Assembly: GCA_007119005.1 (NCBI GenBank)
Contig: SKQM01000032.1
Coordinates: 1 to 10,176 of the forward strand
Length of the DNA stretch: 10,176 nt
Direction: 5' to 3'
From: Thioalkalivibrio sp.
GTDB taxonomy: Bacteria > Pseudomonadota > Gammaproteobacteria > Ectothiorhodospirales > Ectothiorhodospiraceae
A program made the translations under genes and the position numbers. Of the stretch, positions 1-7,611 are shown piece after piece (within the stretch, counting starts at the first letter, position 1; each line of letters starts with the position of its first letter). Below the pieces are notes generated by a model. It was not told where the DNA came from, made no database searches, and was given only the letters and a program-made list of their open reading frames with translations.

Positions 1-192
1 AACCGGTACCTGCAGGACCGGGACGGACTCCATGCGCGCACCGTCGCGTGGCAGCCCGACGGCCTCGATCTCAAGCGCCGGAAAGAATGCGAAGGCTTTG
101 CCACAGGAGTCGCAGCGTTGGCTGCCCGGGCTCCGGCCGGGCTGGTAGCGAACGGCGTGACCGGTGCCGCAGTGGGGGCAGCGGACGATCAT
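1..192 (-). CDS. Zinc-ribbon protein, probably DUF3426 family (N-terminal part only)
   Basis: Only the first 64 codons are in the window; the gene runs off the left edge still open. The protein begins MIVRCPHCGTGHAVRY and has two CxxC pairs, C5/C8 and C27/C30, spaced as in an N-terminal zinc ribbon of the MJ0042/DUF3426 type. The visible stretch after it has no recognised motif. The gene follows prmA on the same strand with a 48-base gap. In many gammaproteobacteria a DUF3426 zinc-ribbon membrane protein sits just downstream of prmA, ahead of dusB and fis, which supports the assignment. The ATG at 192 is the only usual start codon in frame between the prmA stop and the ribbon. No good ribosome binding site lies close to it; a GGAG is about 30 bases upstream. 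The function of the family is not known. The zinc ribbon is clear, but the family name is inferred from context. Confidence 0.6.
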   Translation of the reverse strand, partial: MIVRCPHCGTGHAVRYQPGRSPGSQRCDSCGKAFAFFPALEIEAVGLPRDGARMESVPVLQVPV

Positions 193-240
193 GCCAGTGG
201 GTCCGGGTGCGGGTGAGGTCGCCTCCGAGCCGTGGCGGGG

Positions 241-1113
241 TTAGCGGCGCCGCCCATCGAGCAGGACCCAGCCATCACGTTCTTCCCCGATGCCGATGTC
301 GAAGTCATCCCGGTAGGCTGCCATGACTTCCCCCGCCTGCCAATCCAGCAGGCCGGCAAGCAGCACACGGCCTCCGGGCCGCGCGCTGCGCGCCAGGGTC
401 GGTGCCAGCGCCACCAGGGGTGCGGCGAGAATGTTGGCGAGGACCAGGTCGAAGTCGGCGACCGGCGGTTCCGTGTCGGATGGCAGGATGTCGAGCGCGT
501 CCGGACCGATCCCGTTGCGGCCGGCATTGCTGCGCGTCGCCTGCAGGGCCTGAGGGTCGATGTCCACGGCCAGCGCAGACGCAGCGCCGAGTTTCAGTGC
601 TGCGATGGCGAGGATCCCGGAACCGCAGCCATAATCAAGCACACGCTGCCCCCGGGGAGGCGCTTGCCCCAATGCTGCCAGGCACATGGCCGTCGTGGGG
701 TGGCTGCCGGTACCGAAGGCGAGGCCTGGATCCAGGTGCACGAACACTCCCCCGTCGACGTCCGGCAGGGGTTCCCAGGACGGCACGATCCACAGATCGC
801 CGCCGCAGTGGATCCGGGTCAGCCCGGCCAGCCCGGCACGCACCCAGTCCTGGTCGGCGACCGCGGAGAGCCGGGCCAACGACGCGTTTTCTGCGAGAAC
901 GGCCGCGGCGATTTCCGCCCGCAGGCCATCCGTGAAGATGGCCCGTACACGGACCGCCGTCCACAGCGGATGGGCGCCCGGTGGTGGCTCGAACAGCGGT
1001 TCGTCACCCGCGTCGCCGAATTCCACGCTGACGGCCCCGAGCTCGAAGAGCCTGTGCTCGATCGCCTCGGCATGGTCTGCCGCCGTCTCGAGTTCCAGTT
1101 CGGCAAGACTCAC
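241..1113 (-). CDS. prmA: Ribosomal protein L11 methyltransferase
   Basis: This cytoplasmic SAM-dependent enzyme trimethylates ribosomal protein L11. The product is 290 residues, close to the usual 290-300. Residues 1-110 or so form the L11-binding N-terminal domain. The family motif around [15 protein letters not shown] lies at 128-141. SAM motif I is DYGCGSGIL at 160-168, an acidic residue for the SAM ribose sits at D184 (VDIDP), and the substrate-side NIL motif is at 227-229. The start is GTG at 1113, which overlaps the accC stop as GTGA (4 bases), so translation is probably coupled to accC. No separate promoter is visible. The order accB-accC-prmA is common in gammaproteobacteria. Nothing is truncated or missing. 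The identification is secure. Confidence 0.96.
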   Translation of the reverse strand: MSLAELELETAADHAEAIEHRLFELGAVSVEFGDAGDEPLFEPPPGAHPLWTAVRVRAIFTDGLRAEIAAAVLAENASLARLSAVADQDWVRAGLAGLTRIHCGGDLWIVPSWEPLPDVDGGVFVHLDPGLAFGTGSHPTTAMCLAALGQAPPRGQRVLDYGCGSGILAIAALKLGAASALAVDIDPQALQATRSNAGRNGIGPDALDILPSDTEPPVADFDLVLANILAAPLVALAPTLARSARPGGRVLLAGLLDWQAGEVMAAYRDDFDIGIGEERDGWVLLDGRRR

Positions 1114-2456
1114 GCGCCAGTCTTCAGCTTTTTTTCGAGGTAATGGATGTTGGTGCCACCCCGCTGGAAGTTCGCATCGTTCATCAGGTCAATGTGCAGC
1201 GGGATGTTGGTCTTGATCCCGTCGATCACGATTTCGCCGAGTGCGCCCCGCATCCGGGCGATCGCGATCTCGCGCGTGGGTCCGTGCGCGATCAGTTTCG
1301 CGACCATGGAATCGTAGTACTGCGGCACCGTGTAGCCGTTGTAGAGGTGCGTGTCCATCCGGATTCCGGGGCCTCCGGGAGCGTGGTACTGGGTAACCGT
1401 TCCGGGGCTCGGAAAGAACTTCACCGGGTCCTCCGCGTTGATGCGGCATTCGATCGCGTGACCCTGGATGCGCACGTCCGCCTGCGAGAACGACAGCGGC
1501 TCGCCCGCGGCGATCCGGATCTGCTCGCGGACCAGATCGAGTCCGGTGACCTCTTCGGTGACCGGATGCTCGACCTGGATCCGGGTGTTCATCTCCATGA
1601 AGAAGAAGCGGCCGTTCTCGAACAGGAACTCGAAGGTGCCGGCGCCGCGATAGCCGATCTCCCGGCAGGCCCGGTTCAGGCGTTCGATCATCTCCTCGCG
1701 CTGCTCCGGGGTGATCCCGAGTGCGGGGGCCTCCTCGATCACCTTCTGGTGCCGGCGCTGCATGGAGCAGTCGCGCTCGCCCAGGCAGACGGCATTCCCC
1801 TGCGTGTCGGCCAGCACCTGGAATTCCACATGGCGTGGATGTTCCAGGTACTTCTCCATGTACAGCGCGTCATTGGCGAAGGCCTGCCGCGCTTCGGTCC
1901 GGGTCAGGGCGATCGCGCTGAGCAGTGCGCCCTCCGTATGCACCACGCGCATGCCGCGCCCGCCTCCGCCGCCCGAGGCCTTCACGATCACCGGGTAGCC
2001 GATCTCCGCGGCCAGGCGCATGTTCTCGTCGGGATCGTCGCCCAGCGCACCCTCGGAGCCGGGTACGCAGGGTACGCCCGCCGCGATCATCGAGTTCTTG
2101 GCCGAGACCTTGTCGCCCATCAGCCGGATGGTTTCGGCCCGGGGGCCGACAAAGGCGAACCCGCTGGATTCCACACGTTCGGCGAAATCGGCATTTTCCG
2201 AAAGAAAGCCGTAGCCGGGGTGGATGGCGCCGGAGTCGGTGACCTCGGCGGCCGAGATGATCGCCGGAACATTCAGGTAGCTGTCGGTCGACGAGGCGGG
2301 CCCGATGCAGACGGACTCGTCCGCCAGACGCACGTGTTTCAGGTCGCGGTCCGCCTCCGAGTGCACGGCGACGGTGGCGATTCCCATTTCCCGGCAGGCG
2401 CGCAGGATACGCAGTGCGATCTCCCCGCGGTTCGCGATCAGGATTTTCTCCAGCAT
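1110..2456 (-). CDS. accC: Biotin carboxylase subunit of acetyl-CoA carboxylase
   Basis: This enzyme carboxylates the biotin on AccB using ATP and bicarbonate, the first half-reaction of acetyl-CoA carboxylase in fatty acid synthesis. It has 448 residues against 449 in E. coli and aligns with no net shift through the active site. K116, K159 with the glycine-rich ATP-grasp loop SGGGGGRGM (161-169), H209, K238, E276, E288, N290, R292, E296 and R338 all fall at the E. coli positions. The N-terminus [16 protein letters not shown] is the family signature. Domains run biotin carboxylase N-domain (about 1-113), ATP-grasp (about 114-320) and C-domain (about 330-440). It lies 32 bases downstream of accB and overlaps prmA by 4 bases, consistent with the usual accBC operon. 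Only single-subunit biotin carboxylase features are seen; it is not fused to a carrier domain as in propionyl- or pyruvate carboxylases. Confidence 0.98.
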   Translation of the reverse strand: MLEKILIANRGEIALRILRACREMGIATVAVHSEADRDLKHVRLADESVCIGPASSTDSYLNVPAIISAAEVTDSGAIHPGYGFLSENADFAERVESSGFAFVGPRAETIRLMGDKVSAKNSMIAAGVPCVPGSEGALGDDPDENMRLAAEIGYPVIVKASGGGGGRGMRVVHTEGALLSAIALTRTEARQAFANDALYMEKYLEHPRHVEFQVLADTQGNAVCLGERDCSMQRRHQKVIEEAPALGITPEQREEMIERLNRACREIGYRGAGTFEFLFENGRFFFMEMNTRIQVEHPVTEEVTGLDLVREQIRIAAGEPLSFSQADVRIQGHAIECRINAEDPVKFFPSPGTVTQYHAPGGPGIRMDTHLYNGYTVPQYYDSMVAKLIAHGPTREIAIARMRGALGEIVIDGIKTNIPLHIDLMNDANFQRGGTNIHYLEKKLKTGA

Positions 2457-2488
2457 GCAGTGCCCCGTTTCGTTCCGCCTTCCAGCGT

Positions 2489-2935
2489 TCAGTCGATGAT
2501 GAACAACGGTTGCCCGTATTCCACCGGGTGGCCGTTGTCGACCAGCACCTCACGAATCGTGCCGGCCTTGTCGGCTTCGATCGGGTTCAGCATCTTCATC
2601 GCCTCGATGATGCAGAGGGTGTCGCCAACCTCCACCGCGGAACCGACCTCGACGAAGGGCGACGCCCCGGGACTGGGGGCGCGGTAGAAGGTGCCGACCA
2701 TCGGCGCGGTCACGCGGTGTCCCGGCACCTCCGCCGGTTCCGCCTTTGCCGGAGCCGCCCCGGTACTGGCGGCGGGTGGCGGGGGCGCGGCCATCGGCGG
2801 GGCGAGATAGGCTGTCTGCGCCCCGGGCGCATGGCGGGTGATGCGCACGGACTCCTCGCCCTCGTGGATCTCGATCTCGTTGATCCCGCTTTCTTCCAGC
2901 AGGTCGATCAGTTTCTTGACCTTGCGAATGTCCAT
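2489..2935 (-). CDS. accB: Biotin carboxyl carrier protein of acetyl-CoA carboxylase
   Basis: This protein carries the biotin that shuttles carboxyl groups from AccC to the AccAD carboxyltransferase. The product is 148 residues (E. coli about 156). Residues 1-35 are the conserved N-terminal helix and strand region ([17 protein letters not shown]). Residues 36-70 are an Ala/Pro-rich flexible linker. Residues 73-148 are the biotinyl domain, with the bacterial BCCP 'thumb' around [13 protein letters not shown] (86-98) and the biotinylation motif EAMKM at 111-115, making K114 the modified lysine. The ATG at 2935 is preceded by a GAGGAG site in the end of aroQ. The gene starts 6 bases after the aroQ stop and is followed by accC after 32 bases. 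All features of a functional carrier are present. Confidence 0.97.
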   Translation of the reverse strand: MDIRKVKKLIDLLEESGINEIEIHEGEESVRITRHAPGAQTAYLAPPMAAPPPPAASTGAAPAKAEPAEVPGHRVTAPMVGTFYRAPSPGASPFVEVGSAVEVGDTLCIIEAMKMLNPIEADKAGTIREVLVDNGHPVEYGQPLFIID

Positions 2936-2941
2936 GATGAA

Positions 2942-3385
2942 CTAGCGCTCCTCGATGGCTGCAATGGCGGCGTCCAGCGCCAGCCGGTAACCGGTGGTTC
3001 CAAGACCCGTGACGGTCCCCGAGGCGATGTCCGCGAGATAGGAATGCCGACGGAACGGTTCGCGGGCGTATACGTTGCTGATGTGGATCTCCGTGAAGGG
3101 GATGGCCACCCCCAGCAGCGCATCGCGCAGGCTCACGCTCGTGTGGGTCAGCCCGCCCGGGTTGATCAGGATCCAGGAAACTCCGTCACCCGGGGCGGCG
3201 TGGATGCGGTCGATCAGCGCACCCTCGTGGTTGCTCTGGAAGCAGGTGAGCCCGTGCCCCGCCCGTTTGGCCTGCGCGCAGAGCGCAGCTTCGACCTCCG
3301 CGAGCGTCGTCTGTCCGTAGCGCTCCGGCTCACGGCTCCCGAGCAGGTTCAGGTTGGGGCCGTTCAACAGCAGGAGTTCAGCCAT
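2942..3385 (-). CDS. aroQ: 3-dehydroquinate dehydratase, type II
   Basis: This cytoplasmic enzyme dehydrates 3-dehydroquinate to 3-dehydroshikimate in the shikimate pathway to aromatic amino acids. The 147-residue length is typical of the type II dodecameric enzyme. Visible signatures are [15 protein letters not shown] at 6-20, catalytic R18 and Y23, the QSNHEG motif at 50-55, [10 protein letters not shown] at 75-84 and [14 protein letters not shown] at 99-112 with catalytic H101. The open frame extends about 115 codons further upstream, but that part has no family similarity and AroQ proteins start at this [10 protein letters not shown]. The ATG at 3385 is therefore the start, although no Shine-Dalgarno site precedes it. 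It is the first gene of the aroQ-accB-accC-prmA run. Linkage of aroQ to accBC is widespread in proteobacteria. Confidence 0.96.
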   Translation of the reverse strand: MAELLLLNGPNLNLLGSREPERYGQTTLAEVEAALCAQAKRAGHGLTCFQSNHEGALIDRIHAAPGDGVSWILINPGGLTHTSVSLRDALLGVAIPFTEIHISNVYAREPFRRHSYLADIASGTVTGLGTTGYRLALDAAIAAIEER

Positions 3386-3387
3386 TT

Positions 3388-3395
3388 GGAGGTGG
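3388..3395 (-). promoter_or_regulatory. Anti-Shine-Dalgarno-like octamer just before aroQ
   Basis: The aroQ leader reads CCACCTCC immediately before the start (ending two bases before the ATG). This matches the anti-Shine-Dalgarno core of 16S rRNA rather than its complement, so there is no ribosome binding site where one is expected. A 6-bp hairpin with a four-base loop lies at 3406-3421, about 20 bases upstream of the start. Whether either element matters is unknown, and chance is quite possible in GC-rich DNA. Confidence 0.25.
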
Positions 3396-3461
3396 TATCG
3401 GTAACGATCCCGTCGGGAATCTGTGGGAAACGTGCAACAAGTGCCCGCTTTTGATCTGGGG

Positions 3462-3491
3462 ATTCTGCCGTAGCGGGGCGGCATCTGTCCA
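3462..3491 (-). promoter_or_regulatory. Candidate sigma-70 promoter for aroQ-accB-accC-prmA
   Basis: The 232-base gap between tlpA and aroQ holds a -35-like TGGACA (3491-3486) and a -10-like CAGAAT (3467-3462), separated by 18 bases, on the minus strand. They match the consensus hexamers at 5 of 6 and 4 of 6 positions. Transcription would start near 3455 and leave a leader of about 70 bases before aroQ. The spacer also forms one arm of a GC-rich inverted repeat at 3473-3501. The rest of the gap shows no gene. This is read by eye and remains tentative. Confidence 0.4.
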
Positions 3492-3617
3492 GCCGCTCCG
3501 CCCCGGTGAGCTGCCGTGACCCGGCATTCACGAGGGGCGCGATTCAGGCTGCCGAACTGCCGGCCGGGAGGGGGGACTACCGGGCTGGGCCGGTGCCGCG
3601 CGGGGTTTGCACGAGCC

Positions 3618-4196
3618 TCACAGGTGACGCTGCAGCCACCCGGCGAGGTCCGTCTCGGTGACCTCGCCGCGGTGCGTCTCGCGGACGAACCCGTCCCGGT
3701 CGATGACCACCGTGTAGGGCAGGGCGCCAATCCGGTTTCCGTACTCCCGGCCCACCGCGATGGCTTCCTCCTGGCCGATCAGTACCGGGAATTCGATGCC
3801 GAACCCATCGACGAACGCGCGCGTCTCGTCGAGCTCATCCACGGCGACCGCGACGATGGTGAAACCCTGGCCGGCGTGCCGCTCGTAATGCTCCTGGAAC
3901 ATCGGCATTTCTTTCTTGCAGGGTGGACACCAGGTGGCCCAGAAATTCAGCAGTACCAGGTCGCCGTCCCACTCGCTGAGCTGGCGGGGGCGCCCGTCGA
4001 GGTCGGGCAACGCAAAATCGACGCGTCGCAGGGCCGCATTCCCGGCGTCAATCGTGTCTGCCTGAACCGCTTCCGGGCCGCCGGCCAGCGCTTCCGCGCC
4101 ATCCGGGGCTCCGCACGCGCTCAGCGTCAGCAGCGCGATGCCGGTGGCGGCGGCGATCGGAAGACCCCGCATCCGGCGCTGTGCTGCGGGGGTCAC
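3618..4196 (-). CDS. TlpA/ResA-type thiol-disulfide oxidoreductase, lipoprotein
   Basis: This is a membrane-anchored periplasmic thioredoxin-fold reductase of the TlpA/ResA/DsbE group. The product is 192 residues. A lipoprotein signal ends in the lipobox LSAC, with C28 the lipidated cysteine. The fold carries [14 protein letters not shown] with active-site C90 and C93, and a cis-proline at about 160 (GALPYTVV). Relatives reduce apocytochrome c or other periplasmic thiols and take electrons from DsbD or CcdA. Lying directly downstream of dsbD, with a GTGA 4-base overlap, it is a plausible DsbD client; that is inference. The GTG at 4196 is chosen for this overlap; an internal ATG at 4172 (residue 9) would still give a good lipoprotein signal. 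The exact substrate cannot be told, and no ccm genes are in the window. Confidence 0.9.
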   Translation of the reverse strand: MTPAAQRRMRGLPIAAATGIALLTLSACGAPDGAEALAGGPEAVQADTIDAGNAALRRVDFALPDLDGRPRQLSEWDGDLVLLNFWATWCPPCKKEMPMFQEHYERHAGQGFTIVAVAVDELDETRAFVDGFGIEFPVLIGQEEAIAVGREYGNRIGALPYTVVIDRDGFVRETHRGEVTETDLAGWLQRHL

Positions 4197-6481
4197 GGAC
4201 GGGCCCCGATGGCCTGATCAACGTGGGCGAGGAAGCGCTCCGCGTTCAGGTAGCCGACCACACGACGGTGCCGTAGCTCCTGACCGTCGCTGTCGTAGAA
4301 GACCATCGCCGGGGGGCCGAAGAGGTTGAACGCGCGCATCAGATCGCGGTGATCGGAGGTGTTGGCGGTCACGTCCGCCTTCAGCAGGTGCACGTCGCTC
4401 ATCGCCTGGATCACGCGCGGATCCTGGAAGGTGGTCCGCTCCAGGCGAACGCAGTCGACGCACCAGTCGGCGTAGAAGTCCAGGAACACCGGCTGATTTC
4501 GGTTGCTTGCGGCGGCGACCTCGCGTTCCACGTCCGCAAGGCTGTCCACCTTCGTGAACTCCATCCGGGTGGCGCGCTGCACGCCATCGGTTCCGACCAT
4601 CACGGTCGGGGCGCTCAGGCCGGCCAGCGGCCGGAACATGTCCTTGCCTCCGGTTGCGGCGCCGATCATCAGGATCACGCCGTACACCAGCAGCACCAGG
4701 CCGACCCCTTTCCACAGGCTGCGCCAGCCCGACGCGCCCTCGGGCAGCGACTGCAGCGCACCCATGTAGATCGCGGTGACGATGAACAGGCTGGACCAGA
4801 GGAACAGGGCGACCTCGCCGGGGATCACCCGCTCCAGCAGCCAGACGCCCATCGCCAGCAGGCCCACGCCGAACACAGCCTTGACCGCATCCATCCAAGG
4901 TCCGGCCTTGGGCAGGATCTTGCCCGCCGAGGTGCCGATGGCGAGCAGCGGCGCGCCCATGCCCATGCTGAGCGCGAACAGCGCGATGCCGCCGAGCACG
5001 GCATCCCCGGTCTGGCTGATGTAGAGCAGCGCCCCGACCAGCGGTGCGGTCACGCAGGGGCCGACGATCAGCGCGGCGAGGAAGCCCATGATCGCCGCAC
5101 CGACGAGTGTGCCCCCCTCCTGCCTGTTGCTGATGTTGGCGAGCCGGCTCTGGATGCTGGAGGGCATCTGCAATTCGTAGAAACCGAACATGGACATCGC
5201 CAGGGCGATGAACACGAGCACGAAGCCGCCGATGATCCACGGGTTCTGGAACGCCGCCTGCAGGTTGGCACCGGCGAGGCCCGCGAACACTCCGGCCAGG
5301 GTGTAGGTGAACGCCATCGCCAGCACGAAGGCCAGCGAGATGAAGAAGGCCTTGCGCGTGGTCAGGTTCTTCTGTCCAACGATGATGTTGGACAGGATCG
5401 GGATCATCGGGAACACGCAGGGCGTGAAGGTCAGCAGCAGTCCGAAGCCGAAGAAGGCCAGTGCCACCAGCCAGATACGGCCATCGGCGAGCTGGGCGGC
5501 AATGCGGTCCTGTTCGGTGACCGGTGTGTCGTCGATCGCGGGGCGGCGCTCGGTGCCGGTCGGCGGCAGCACTTCGGCCTCGTCGGCGAGCGCGGCCGCG
5601 AACGTCACGGCCACGTCCTGGGTCAGGGGCGGGTAGCAGACCCCGAGGTCGGCACAGCCCTGGTAATCCACGGCCAGCACGATCTCGGCCACGTCGTCGG
5701 CGCTGCGCAGCACCGGCACCAGGATCTCCACACTGTCGCGGAAGATCTCGGTCTCACCGAAGAACTCGTCCTCGATCAGTTTGCCGTCCGGGGGGTTCAC
5801 CGGTCCCAGCTCGATGCCTTCACCCTCGGCGATTCTGACGCCAATCTTGTCCCGGTAGAGGTAGTAGCCTTCGGCGATGTCGAAGCGCAGGATCACTGCG
5901 TTCTGGCTGATCGCGCGGGCGCTGGCCGCGAACGCGACTTCGGGCTCCAGCAGTTCATCCTGGTCATTGAACCCGCCGGTGATCGCGCCGAGGGCCTCCA
6001 GCGCGCTGCGCCGGGTCGTGGGCGCAGCCTCCACGGCTGCCGGCAGCGCCGGCAGGGTCAGGCTGACGGTCTGGAAATGCGGTGGGTAGCAGACGCCCAG
6101 ATCGGCGCAGCCCTGGGAGCGCGCGGTGAACTCGATCTCGCGGCTGAGGGCCGCGAGCACCGGCAGTTCGATGTCGATCCGGTTCCGGTAGGTCTCGACC
6201 CGGCCGAAGAACTCGTCGTCCTTGACCGTGCCATCGGGGATACGGGGCTCGCCGAACTCCAGGCCGTCGCTTTCCGGCGTGAAGCGGAACTGCTCGCGGT
6301 ACATGTAGTAGCCGTCGGCGATGTTCCAGCTGACCCGAAGGGTATTGCCGTCGATGGCTTCGGCCTCGATCGCGAAGGCGTCGTCCGGGTCCAGCAGGTC
6401 GTCGTCGAACAGCGCGGATGCAAGGGCTGGGACGAGGGCCAGGGTCAAGAGCAGCAGCGAGAGCCAGTGCCTGAGGGTCAT
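4193..6481 (-). CDS. dsbD: Thiol:disulfide interchange protein DsbD with duplicated alpha domain
   Basis: DsbD moves electrons from cytoplasmic thioredoxin across the inner membrane to periplasmic thiol proteins. The product is 762 residues against about 565 in E. coli. In order: signal peptide 1-23 (cleavage after ALASA); a first alpha domain about 29-143 with cap loop DEFFG (89-93) and cysteines C125/C131; a second alpha domain about 177-294 with cap loop DEFFG (238-242) and C276/C282; a linker; the eight-helix beta domain about 335-610 with FTPCVFP (C355) and GPCVTAP (C476); and a thioredoxin-like gamma domain about 640-762 with WCVDC (C674/C677). All catalytic cysteines are present in every domain. 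The ATG at 6481 overlaps the cutA stop as ATGA; another ATG nine bases earlier (6490) is possible. The downstream tlpA start overlaps its stop. Linkage of cutA and dsbD (dipZ) is well known. Confidence 0.95.
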   Translation of the reverse strand: MTLRHWLSLLLLTLALVPALASALFDDDLLDPDDAFAIEAEAIDGNTLRVSWNIADGYYMYREQFRFTPESDGLEFGEPRIPDGTVKDDEFFGRVETYRNRIDIELPVLAALSREIEFTARSQGCADLGVCYPPHFQTVSLTLPALPAAVEAAPTTRRSALEALGAITGGFNDQDELLEPEVAFAASARAISQNAVILRFDIAEGYYLYRDKIGVRIAEGEGIELGPVNPPDGKLIEDEFFGETEIFRDSVEILVPVLRSADDVAEIVLAVDYQGCADLGVCYPPLTQDVAVTFAAALADEAEVLPPTGTERRPAIDDTPVTEQDRIAAQLADGRIWLVALAFFGFGLLLTFTPCVFPMIPILSNIIVGQKNLTTRKAFFISLAFVLAMAFTYTLAGVFAGLAGANLQAAFQNPWIIGGFVLVFIALAMSMFGFYELQMPSSIQSRLANISNRQEGGTLVGAAIMGFLAALIVGPCVTAPLVGALLYISQTGDAVLGGIALFALSMGMGAPLLAIGTSAGKILPKAGPWMDAVKAVFGVGLLAMGVWLLERVIPGEVALFLWSSLFIVTAIYMGALQSLPEGASGWRSLWKGVGLVLLVYGVILMIGAATGGKDMFRPLAGLSAPTVMVGTDGVQRATRMEFTKVDSLADVEREVAAASNRNQPVFLDFYADWCVDCVRLERTTFQDPRVIQAMSDVHLLKADVTANTSDHRDLMRAFNLFGPPAMVFYDSDGQELRHRRVVGYLNAERFLAHVDQAIGARP

Positions 6482-6822
6482 CGGGTGCATTGTTCGATCC
6501 AGTCGATGTAATCGGGTAGCCCGGCGCTGATCGGCAGGGCAATGATTTCGGGGGTCTGGTAAGGGTGCCGGGCTGCCAGCCAGCTCTCCAGTGCACCATA
6601 ACGCGCGCCGGAGGTCTTCAGCAGCAGCGTATATTCCCGCGCCTCCTCCACCTGGCCTTTCCAGAGGTACACGGAACGTCCGGGCGCCAATATATGGACG
6701 CATGCGGCGAAGCGTTGTTCCACGGCCTCGCGCGCCAGTTGCCCCGCCACCCCCTCATCGTCGAGCGTGGTGACGACCAGCAGGGCCTCCGCGCCGGACG
6801 CTCCTGCGGCCAGGTCGCTCAC
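6478..6822 (-). CDS. cutA: Divalent-cation tolerance protein CutA
   Basis: CutA is a small trimeric protein with a PII-like fold, linked historically to copper tolerance; its exact role is unsettled. The 114-residue product has the family core: LLVVTTLDDE at 14-23, FAACVHIL at 38-45 with the conserved C41, VYLWKGQVEE at 51-60, LLLKT at 66-70 and HPYQTPEI at 86-93. No export signal is evident; the first 12 residues are a short Ala/Gly-rich extension. The start is GTG at 6822, overlapping the adaptor stop as GTGA, and its own stop overlaps dsbD as ATGA, so it is embedded in a translationally coupled run. The cutA-dsbD order is the classical cutA1-cutA2 arrangement. The product is certain, the cellular function is not. 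Confidence 0.95.
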   Translation of the reverse strand: MSDLAAGASGAEALLVVTTLDDEGVAGQLAREAVEQRFAACVHILAPGRSVYLWKGQVEEAREYTLLLKTSGARYGALESWLAARHPYQTPEIIALPISAGLPDYIDWIEQCTR

Positions 6823-7598
6823 TCGGAATCTCCCAGTCGTACGCGCGCCGGCTGCCCGGAGCGCAGTTGCACCGTCTCCGGAGGTGAGAACCGGACCTGG
6901 ACACGATAGCCCGGCCCGAAGCCGATGTCTTCCATCTCCCAGCCGACGGCGCTGATCGTGCCCGCGTAGGTCTCACCAGAACCTACGTCGACGGCCACGG
7001 TCTGTCCCGGCTGCAGGCGCCCGGCGAGGTCGGAATCCACCGTTGCGTCCGCACGCATCGGGTCGGTGCTGCCAAGGGTCGCGAGCACGGGCGGCGCCAG
7101 CGCCGGACTGATTGCTTCGCCGATCGTGATGGCCACCGTCAGTACGCGTCCCGCGGCGGGTGCGCGGATCCGGCTGTCGTCCAGGTCCACGCGAAGTCGC
7201 TCCTGCTCGGCCTGCGCACGTGCGAGCCGGGCCGCCGCCATCGCGCGCTGGATGCGGGCGAGTTCCCGTTCGCGCATCGCGATCAGGGTGCGATCATAGA
7301 GTTCCTCGGCGCGCTCGACCTCGCGGTCCGCCTCGGAGAGGTCGAGCCGCAGCCGCTCGATTTCCGCCTCAACCGCCCTGGCTTCCGCGCGAAGGCGCCG
7401 GGTGTCGAGCGTGAACAATACCTGGTCGCGCTCGACGAGGTCGCCGGGCCGGACCGCGATCTCGCGCACCACGCCGGCAAGCGGCGTGGAGATGGTGTAG
7501 CGCTCGCTCCAGTCCACACGTGCCGGCAGCTCCACTGCGGCTGCGGGCAGGGCGGCGAGGAGGCCGGCGGCCAGCAGCAGGATACGTAATCTGCCCAT
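6819..7598 (-). CDS. Periplasmic adaptor (membrane-fusion protein), HlyD/RND type, short
   Basis: Adaptors of this family bridge an inner-membrane pump and a TolC-type channel. The product is 259 residues, short for the family (usually 350-400). It has a signal peptide of about 21 residues (ALPAAA). The first half of a lipoyl (barrel-sandwich) domain is at about 35-65 (TPLAGVVREIAVRPGDLVE). A charged alpha-helical coiled-coil hairpin spans about 66-141, rich in Glu, Arg and Ala. The second lipoyl half is at about 143-163 (RIRAPAAGRVLTV), followed by a beta-barrel to 257. A membrane-proximal C-terminal domain seems to be lacking. The ATG at 7598 is preferred because a GGAG lies 8 bases before it; a TTG two codons upstream is too close to that site. 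It is 13 bases after the channel gene. No pump gene lies in the window, so the transported substrate is unknown. No obvious Met/His metal-binding clusters as in CusB are seen. Confidence 0.85.
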   Translation of the reverse strand: MGRLRILLLAAGLLAALPAAAVELPARVDWSERYTISTPLAGVVREIAVRPGDLVERDQVLFTLDTRRLRAEARAVEAEIERLRLDLSEADREVERAEELYDRTLIAMRERELARIQRAMAAARLARAQAEQERLRVDLDDSRIRAPAAGRVLTVAITIGEAISPALAPPVLATLGSTDPMRADATVDSDLAGRLQPGQTVAVDVGSGETYAGTISAVGWEMEDIGFGPGYRVQVRFSPPETVQLRSGQPARVRLGDSE

Positions 7599-7606
7599 CG
7601 TCAAGA

Positions 7607-7610
7607 CTCC
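7607..7610 (-). promoter_or_regulatory. Shine-Dalgarno site deciding the adaptor start
   Basis: GGAG lies 8 bases before the ATG at 7598, but only 2 bases before the in-frame TTG at 7604. This favours the ATG as the start of the adaptor gene. Confidence 0.6.
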
Positions 7611-7611
7611 A

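Noticed and set aside
1143..2687. A 514-codon plus-strand open frame opposite accC and accB
   Set aside because: It is antisense to two genes with all catalytic residues intact; its composition is that of a shadow frame.
3473..3501. GC-rich inverted repeat (about 10 bp arms) as a terminator after the tlpA-like gene
   Set aside because: No T-tract follows on either strand, there is a mismatch in the minus-strand transcript, and it overlaps the candidate aroQ promoter, so a rho-independent terminator is not supported.
3386..3730. N-terminal extension of aroQ by about 115 codons
   Set aside because: AroQ proteins begin at the [13 protein letters not shown] segment. The extension overlaps the 3' part of the tlpA-like gene and has no family similarity.
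4349..6511. A 720-codon open frame on the plus strand opposite dsbD
   Set aside because: It is exactly antisense to dsbD, whose domains and cysteines are unmistakable. The translation is a His/Gln/Glu/Arg-rich sequence of the kind produced by GC-rich antisense frames and resembles no family.
6482..6703. N-terminal extension of dsbD by about 74 codons
   Set aside because: It overlaps cutA in another frame, and a standard signal peptide begins at the ATG at 6481.
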